In this document: positions 60,259 to 64,000 of the stretch, piece by piece
How positions within the stretch are numbered: position 1 is the stretch's first letter
How the letters are laid out: every line of letters starts with the position of its first letter
DNA from: Microbacterium faecale
GTDB taxonomy: Bacteria; Actinomycetota; Actinomycetes; Actinomycetales; Microbacteriaceae
Assembly (NCBI RefSeq): GCF_014640975.1
Contig: NZ_BMHO01000001.1
Location: 1,374,166 to 1,438,165 of the forward strand
Reading direction: 5' to 3'
Length of the DNA: 64,000 nt
Made by a program: the position numbers and the translations under genes
Notes under the pieces: model-generated
What the model was told of the DNA's origin: nothing
The model's input: the letters and a program-made list of their open reading frames with translations, nothing else
Databases searched by the model: none

Positions 60259-60810
60259 ATGCTTAACGCTCTTGTCACAGTCGCGGCGGAAGAGGGGGAC
60301 CAGAACCTGCTGCTCCCCGCCGCGTACGACATCATCTGGTCCGCGGTCTGCTTCGTCATCATCGCGTTAGTGATCATCTTGATCGCGCTGCCGCGCCTCA
60401 ACAAGGTGCTCGACGCGCGGTCCGCCGCGATCGAGGGCAACATCGAGAAGGCCGACGAGGCACAGCGCCAGGCGGAAGCCGCGCTGGTCGAGTACACGCA
60501 GCAGCTGGCGGACGCACGTCGCGAGGCGGGCGAGATCCGCGAGGGCGCGCGTGCCGATGGCAAGAAGATCGTCGACGAGGCACGCAGCACCGCGGTGGCG
60601 GAAGCCGATCGCATCGCCGCGTCGGCCCAGACGCAGATCGAGGCGGAGCGCCAGTCGGCGATGGTCTCGCTGCGTCAGGACGTCGGTTCGATCGCTCTGG
60701 ACCTGGCGGGCAACGTCATCGGCGAGACGATGAACGAGGACGCGAAGGCCCGGGCCGTCGTGGACCGTTTCCTCGCCGACCTCGAGGCTTCTGAGAAGGC
60801 GGCCAAGTAA
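60259..60810 (+). CDS. atpF: ATP synthase subunit b
   Basis: A 183-residue stator subunit. The one membrane helix (about 18-40, DIIWSAVCFVIIALVIILIA) is followed by a long charged coiled coil (about 45-165) typical of subunit b. AAGGAG precedes the ATG. Its stop shares one base with the atpH start. Confidence 0.95.
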   Translation: MLNALVTVAAEEGDQNLLLPAAYDIIWSAVCFVIIALVIILIALPRLNKVLDARSAAIEGNIEKADEAQRQAEAALVEYTQQLADARREAGEIREGARADGKKIVDEARSTAVAEADRIAASAQTQIEAERQSAMVSLRQDVGSIALDLAGNVIGETMNEDAKARAVVDRFLADLEASEKAAK

Positions 60811-61592
60811 TGGGCAGCGCGACGACTCAGGCTCTGACGGCGAGTGCCGCGGCGCTCGCGTCGGCTCAGGTCGATCTCGGCACTGCGCGTGAGCTGTTCG
60901 CAGCCGCGCGTGCGGCCGGAGAGTCGTCCGCACTGAGCGGCGCGCTCGCCGATCACACTGCTGCCGCCGATGCACGGTCGGCGCTCGTGGGTACGGTCTT
61001 CGGATCGTTCTCGACCGCCACGCAGGGGATCCTCCAGACGGTCGCCGAACAGCGGTGGTCGTCGTCGGCGGACCTCGTCTCCGGCATCGAGGAGATCGCC
61101 ATCCGCGCCGTCGCCCAGAGCGACAGCTCGGACGTCGAGGGCGAGCTGTTCCAGCTCACCCGCATCATCGCGGGCAACCCGGAGCTCGAGCTGGCGCTCG
61201 GGTCGCGTCTCGGTGACGCGTCGAAGAAGGGCGAGCTCATCGAGCGGATCCTCGACGCGCAGGTCAGTGAGGGCACCCTCCTCGTCGCGACCAGCATCGT
61301 GCAGCAGCCCGGTGATCGTCGGATCCGCACGGCGCTGCACCACGCGATCTCGGTCGTCGCAGCGGAGCGCGGTCTCACCGTCGCGACCGTGCACGTCGCG
61401 ACGCCGCTCAGCGACGCGCAGGCTGACCGCCTCGCCGACGCGCTCTCTCGCTCCTACGGCACCCGCGTTTCGATCAATCAGGTCGTTGACCGGGACGTCG
61501 TGGGCGGCATCCGTGTGCAGATCGCCGACGACGTGATCGACGGCAGCATCTCGTCCCGCCTCGCCGATCTCCGGTCGAGGCTCGCAGGCTGA
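60810..61592 (+). CDS. atpH: ATP synthase subunit delta
   Basis: A 260-residue stator subunit linking F1 to subunit b, longer than the roughly 180-residue form of E. coli, as in other actinobacteria. The C-terminal half shows the delta motif [39 protein letters not shown] and the conserved [10 protein letters not shown] end. The extra N-terminal part is Ala-rich and helical. The start overlaps atpF by one base. Confidence 0.93.
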   Translation: MGSATTQALTASAAALASAQVDLGTARELFAAARAAGESSALSGALADHTAAADARSALVGTVFGSFSTATQGILQTVAEQRWSSSADLVSGIEEIAIRAVAQSDSSDVEGELFQLTRIIAGNPELELALGSRLGDASKKGELIERILDAQVSEGTLLVATSIVQQPGDRRIRTALHHAISVVAAERGLTVATVHVATPLSDAQADRLADALSRSYGTRVSINQVVDRDVVGGIRVQIADDVIDGSISSRLADLRSRLAG

Positions 61593-61647
61593 ACGCTCCC
61601 CTAGAGGAGCACTCGGGCTCGACAGGCCCGCACAACGAAGGAAGACA

Positions 61648-63291
61648 ATGGCAGACATCACCATCAGCCCCGACGTCATCCGTGACGCGCTGAAGGACTT
61701 CGTCTCCGCCTACGAGCCCACCGGTTCTGGCGCGAGCGAGGTCGGCACCGTCATGGACGCGGCCGACGGCATCGCTCACGTCGACGGACTCCCCGGCGTC
61801 ATGGCGAATGAGCTCATCCGATTCGAGGACGGCACGCTCGGCCTCGCACAGAACCTCGACGAGCACTCGATCGGTGTCGTCGTGCTGGGCGAGTTCGCCG
61901 GCATCGAGCAGGGACAGCAGGTCACCCGTACGGGCAAGGTCCTGTCCGTTCCGGTGGGCGAGGGCTACCTCGGCCGCGTGGTCGACCCGCTCGGCGTCCC
62001 CGTCGACGGACTCGGCGACATCACCGGCATCGAGGGCGAGCGCGAGCTCGAGCTCCAGGCCGCCGGCGTGATGGACCGCAAGAGCGTGCACGAGCCGATG
62101 CAGACCGGCATCAAGGCCATCGACTCGATGATCCCTGTCGGTCGTGGCCAGCGCCAGCTCATCATCGGCGACCGCCAGACCGGTAAGACGGCTCTCGCGA
62201 TTGACACGATCATCAACCAGAAGGACAACTGGGAGTCGGGCGACACCAACAAGCAGGTGCGCTGCATCTACGTTGCGGTCGGACAGAAGGGCTCGACGAT
62301 CGCGTCGGTCAAGGGCGCGCTCGAAGAAGCGGGCGCCATGGAGTACACGACGATCGTCGCGGCTCCGGCCTCCGACCCGGCCGGCTTCAAGTACCTCGCC
62401 CCGTACACCGGCTCGGCCATCGGTCAGCACTGGATGTACCAGGGCAAGCACGTCCTGATCGTCTTCGATGACCTCACCAAGCAGGCCGAGGCCTACCGTG
62501 CGGTGTCGCTGCTGCTGCGTCGTCCGCCGGGGCGCGAGGCCTACCCGGGCGACGTCTTCTACCTGCACTCGCGTCTGCTCGAGCGTTGCGCGAAGCTCTC
62601 CGACGCGCTCGGCGCGGGTTCGATGACGGGTCTGCCGATCATCGAGACCAAGGCGAACGATGTCTCGGCCTACGTTCCGACCAACGTGATCTCGATCACC
62701 GACGGTCAGATCTTCCTCCAGTCCGACCTGTTCAACTCGAACCAGCGCCCCGCGGTCGACGTGGGTATCTCGGTCTCGCGAGTCGGCGGTGACGCGCAGC
62801 TCAAGCACGTCAAGAAGGTCTCCGGAACGCTCAAGCTCGAGCTCGCGCAGTACCGCTCGCTGCAGGCATTCGCGATGTTCGCCTCCGACCTCGACGCGGC
62901 CTCGCGCCGCCAGCTCGAGCGCGGTGCGCGCCTGACCGAGCTGCTCAAGCAGCCGCAGTACGCGCCGTACTCGGCCGAGGAGCAGGTCGTCTCGATCTGG
63001 GCCGGCACGAACGGCAAGCTCGACCAGATCGAGGTCGAGGATGTGCTGCGCTTCGAGAGCGAGATGCTCGACTACGTGCGCCGCAACACCGACGTGCTCG
63101 ATCGACTCCGCGACTCCGGCAAGCTCGAGGACGACGTCCTCGAGGCGATGGAGAAGGCCGTCGACACGTTCGTCCTCGAGTTCCAGCAGGGCGATGGCAA
63201 GGGCATCGGTGCTCCCGGCAACGAGCAGCACGATGCCGCGCAGGATGACGAGATCGGCCAGGAGCGGATCGTCAAGGGCCGCAAGGCGTAA
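61648..63291 (+). CDS. atpA: ATP synthase subunit alpha
   Basis: A 547-residue F1 subunit that binds nucleotide at the non-catalytic sites. Walker A is [13 protein letters not shown] (near 172), and [18 protein letters not shown] and the [11 protein letters not shown] region are family hallmarks. A beta-barrel N-terminal domain and helical C-terminal domain are complete. The last 30 residues are Gln/Gly/Asp-rich and variable. AAGGAAGA precedes the ATG. Confidence 0.97.
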   Translation: MADITISPDVIRDALKDFVSAYEPTGSGASEVGTVMDAADGIAHVDGLPGVMANELIRFEDGTLGLAQNLDEHSIGVVVLGEFAGIEQGQQVTRTGKVLSVPVGEGYLGRVVDPLGVPVDGLGDITGIEGERELELQAAGVMDRKSVHEPMQTGIKAIDSMIPVGRGQRQLIIGDRQTGKTALAIDTIINQKDNWESGDTNKQVRCIYVAVGQKGSTIASVKGALEEAGAMEYTTIVAAPASDPAGFKYLAPYTGSAIGQHWMYQGKHVLIVFDDLTKQAEAYRAVSLLLRRPPGREAYPGDVFYLHSRLLERCAKLSDALGAGSMTGLPIIETKANDVSAYVPTNVISITDGQIFLQSDLFNSNQRPAVDVGISVSRVGGDAQLKHVKKVSGTLKLELAQYRSLQAFAMFASDLDAASRRQLERGARLTELLKQPQYAPYSAEEQVVSIWAGTNGKLDQIEVEDVLRFESEMLDYVRRNTDVLDRLRDSGKLEDDVLEAMEKAVDTFVLEFQQGDGKGIGAPGNEQHDAAQDDEIGQERIVKGRKA

Positions 63292-63312
63292 CGCCCGTAA
63301 GGGAGACGCATC

Positions 63313-64000
63313 ATGGGCGCACAACTCAGGGAGTACAAGCAGAAGATCTCTTCTGCTCAGACCACGAAGAAGATCACGAAGGCGATGGAGCTCATCGCGG
63401 CTTCGCGGATCCAGAAGGCGATGGCGCGCGTGCGCGCGTCCTCGCCCTTCTCCCGCGCGGTCACGAGGGCCGTCTCCGCGGTCGCGACGCACACGACGAT
63501 CGACCACGTGCTGACGCGCGAGGCGGAGAACCCGACCCGGTCGGCCGTCCTGCTGCTCACGAGCGACCGCGGCCTTGCCGGCGCGTTCAACTCGCAGGTC
63601 ATCAAGGAAGCACTCGAGCTCGCCGAGCACCTGCGCGAGGAGGGCAAGGAGGTCGTCTTCTACCTCTTCGGGCGCAAGGCGGTCGGATACTTCCAGTTCC
63701 GGCAGATGGCGGCGGCCGACGAGTGGATCGGCGAAGCCGACACTCCGACCTTCGAGACGGCGAAGCAGATGTCCGACGCACTCATCGCGGCGTACGAGCT
63801 CGACGCAGCGGAGGACGGGGTCGACGAGATCCACGTCGTCTACAACCGCTTCGTCAGCATGATGACCCAGGAGCCGGAGTCGGTTCGCCTGCTGCCGCTC
63901 GAGGTCGTCGAGTCGGACGAGGCGGGAGACGTGCCGGCATCGGCTGAGACGTACCCGCTCTATGAGTTCGAGCCCGAGGCGTCGGAGGTGCTCGACGCGC
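63313..64000 (+). CDS. atpG: ATP synthase subunit gamma, partial
   Basis: The first 229 codons of the central rotor subunit; the gene runs off the right edge. MGAQLREYKQKISSAQTTKK and ITKAMELIAASRIQKA form the coiled-coil N-terminus, and LLLTSDRGLAGAFNSQVIKE is the family core. The conserved C-terminal helix (with the second half of the coiled coil) lies outside. It is followed in most actinobacteria by atpD and atpC. Confidence 0.95.
   Translation, partial: MGAQLREYKQKISSAQTTKKITKAMELIAASRIQKAMARVRASSPFSRAVTRAVSAVATHTTIDHVLTREAENPTRSAVLLLTSDRGLAGAFNSQVIKEALELAEHLREEGKEVVFYLFGRKAVGYFQFRQMAAADEWIGEADTPTFETAKQMSDALIAAYELDAAEDGVDEIHVVYNRFVSMMTQEPESVRLLPLEVVESDEAGDVPASAETYPLYEFEPEASEVLDA

Noticed and set aside
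61474-63834. 786-codon open frame antisense to atpA/atpG
   Set aside because: Shadow of two highly conserved genes; Arg/Asp/Leu-rich with no motifs.

Overview
The window is high-GC DNA from an actinomycete, most likely Microbacteriaceae (Microbacterium-like). This rests on gene content and order, actinobacterial protein variants (Rho with a roughly 350-residue basic/acidic N-terminal extension, a 260-residue ATP synthase delta, DUF3097, a DUF222-HNH protein), many GTG/TTG starts and many apparently leaderless promoters. I ran no database search; family names come from motifs read in the translations.

Layout. 1-1781: end of a methionine operon on the minus strand (metY, then the 5' end of metX), with a palindromic repeat in the metY-metX gap. 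1892-3345: short-chain dehydrogenase and uracil-DNA glycosylase. 3414-14993: a complete carbon-phosphorus (C-P) lyase regulon, phnF-D-C-E(fused)-G-H-I-J-K-L-(DUF1045)-M-N, tightly overlapping from phnG onward; no phnP is present and a 2H-phosphoesterase sits in the operon. 15074-20046: M23 peptidase, a sulfatase-modifying-factor-like protein lacking the FGE cysteines, an ArsR-SRPBCC pair, MgtE and DUF4870. 20109-25867: minus-strand peptide ABC operon headed by an alpha/beta hydrolase. 26057-34913: CMD/AhpD-like protein, iron-box-linked SIP protein, arginase-fold protein with degenerate metal sites, PspA with a TPM/coiled-coil membrane protein, DUF3097, trmB with a His-rich membrane protein and a YcnI-like copper protein, VOC protein and TetR. 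34949-38958: tRNA-Arg(CCG) followed by an accessory patch (TetR, small membrane proteins, DUF4260, DUF222-HNH). 39108-41269: DUF2249-cupin, CPBP-like membrane protein and SGNH lipoprotein.

41304-64000 is a housekeeping block whose order, argS-lysA-hom-thrB-rho-prfA-prmC-tsaC-wecA-(AtpI-like)-atpBEFHAG, resembles the argS-to-atp block known in Mycobacterium. thrC is not beside thrB here. It lies after prfA together with an amidase and a cysE/cysK pair, which splits prfA from prmC. The last gene, atpG, runs off the window.

Working together: the phn genes would import phosphonates (PhnCDE) and convert them through the PhnGHIJKLM pathway to phosphate and 5-phosphoribosyl intermediates, under PhnF and probably the phosphate regulator. 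metX/metY, hom/thrB/thrC, lysA and cysE/cysK cover aspartate-family and sulfur amino acid synthesis. No wholly new system stands out. The points most worth checking are the DUF1045 protein as a PhnP substitute, the metal-site-degenerate arginase, the FGE-like pseudoenzyme, the shared palindromic repeat family, and about a dozen promoters placed for leaderless transcripts.
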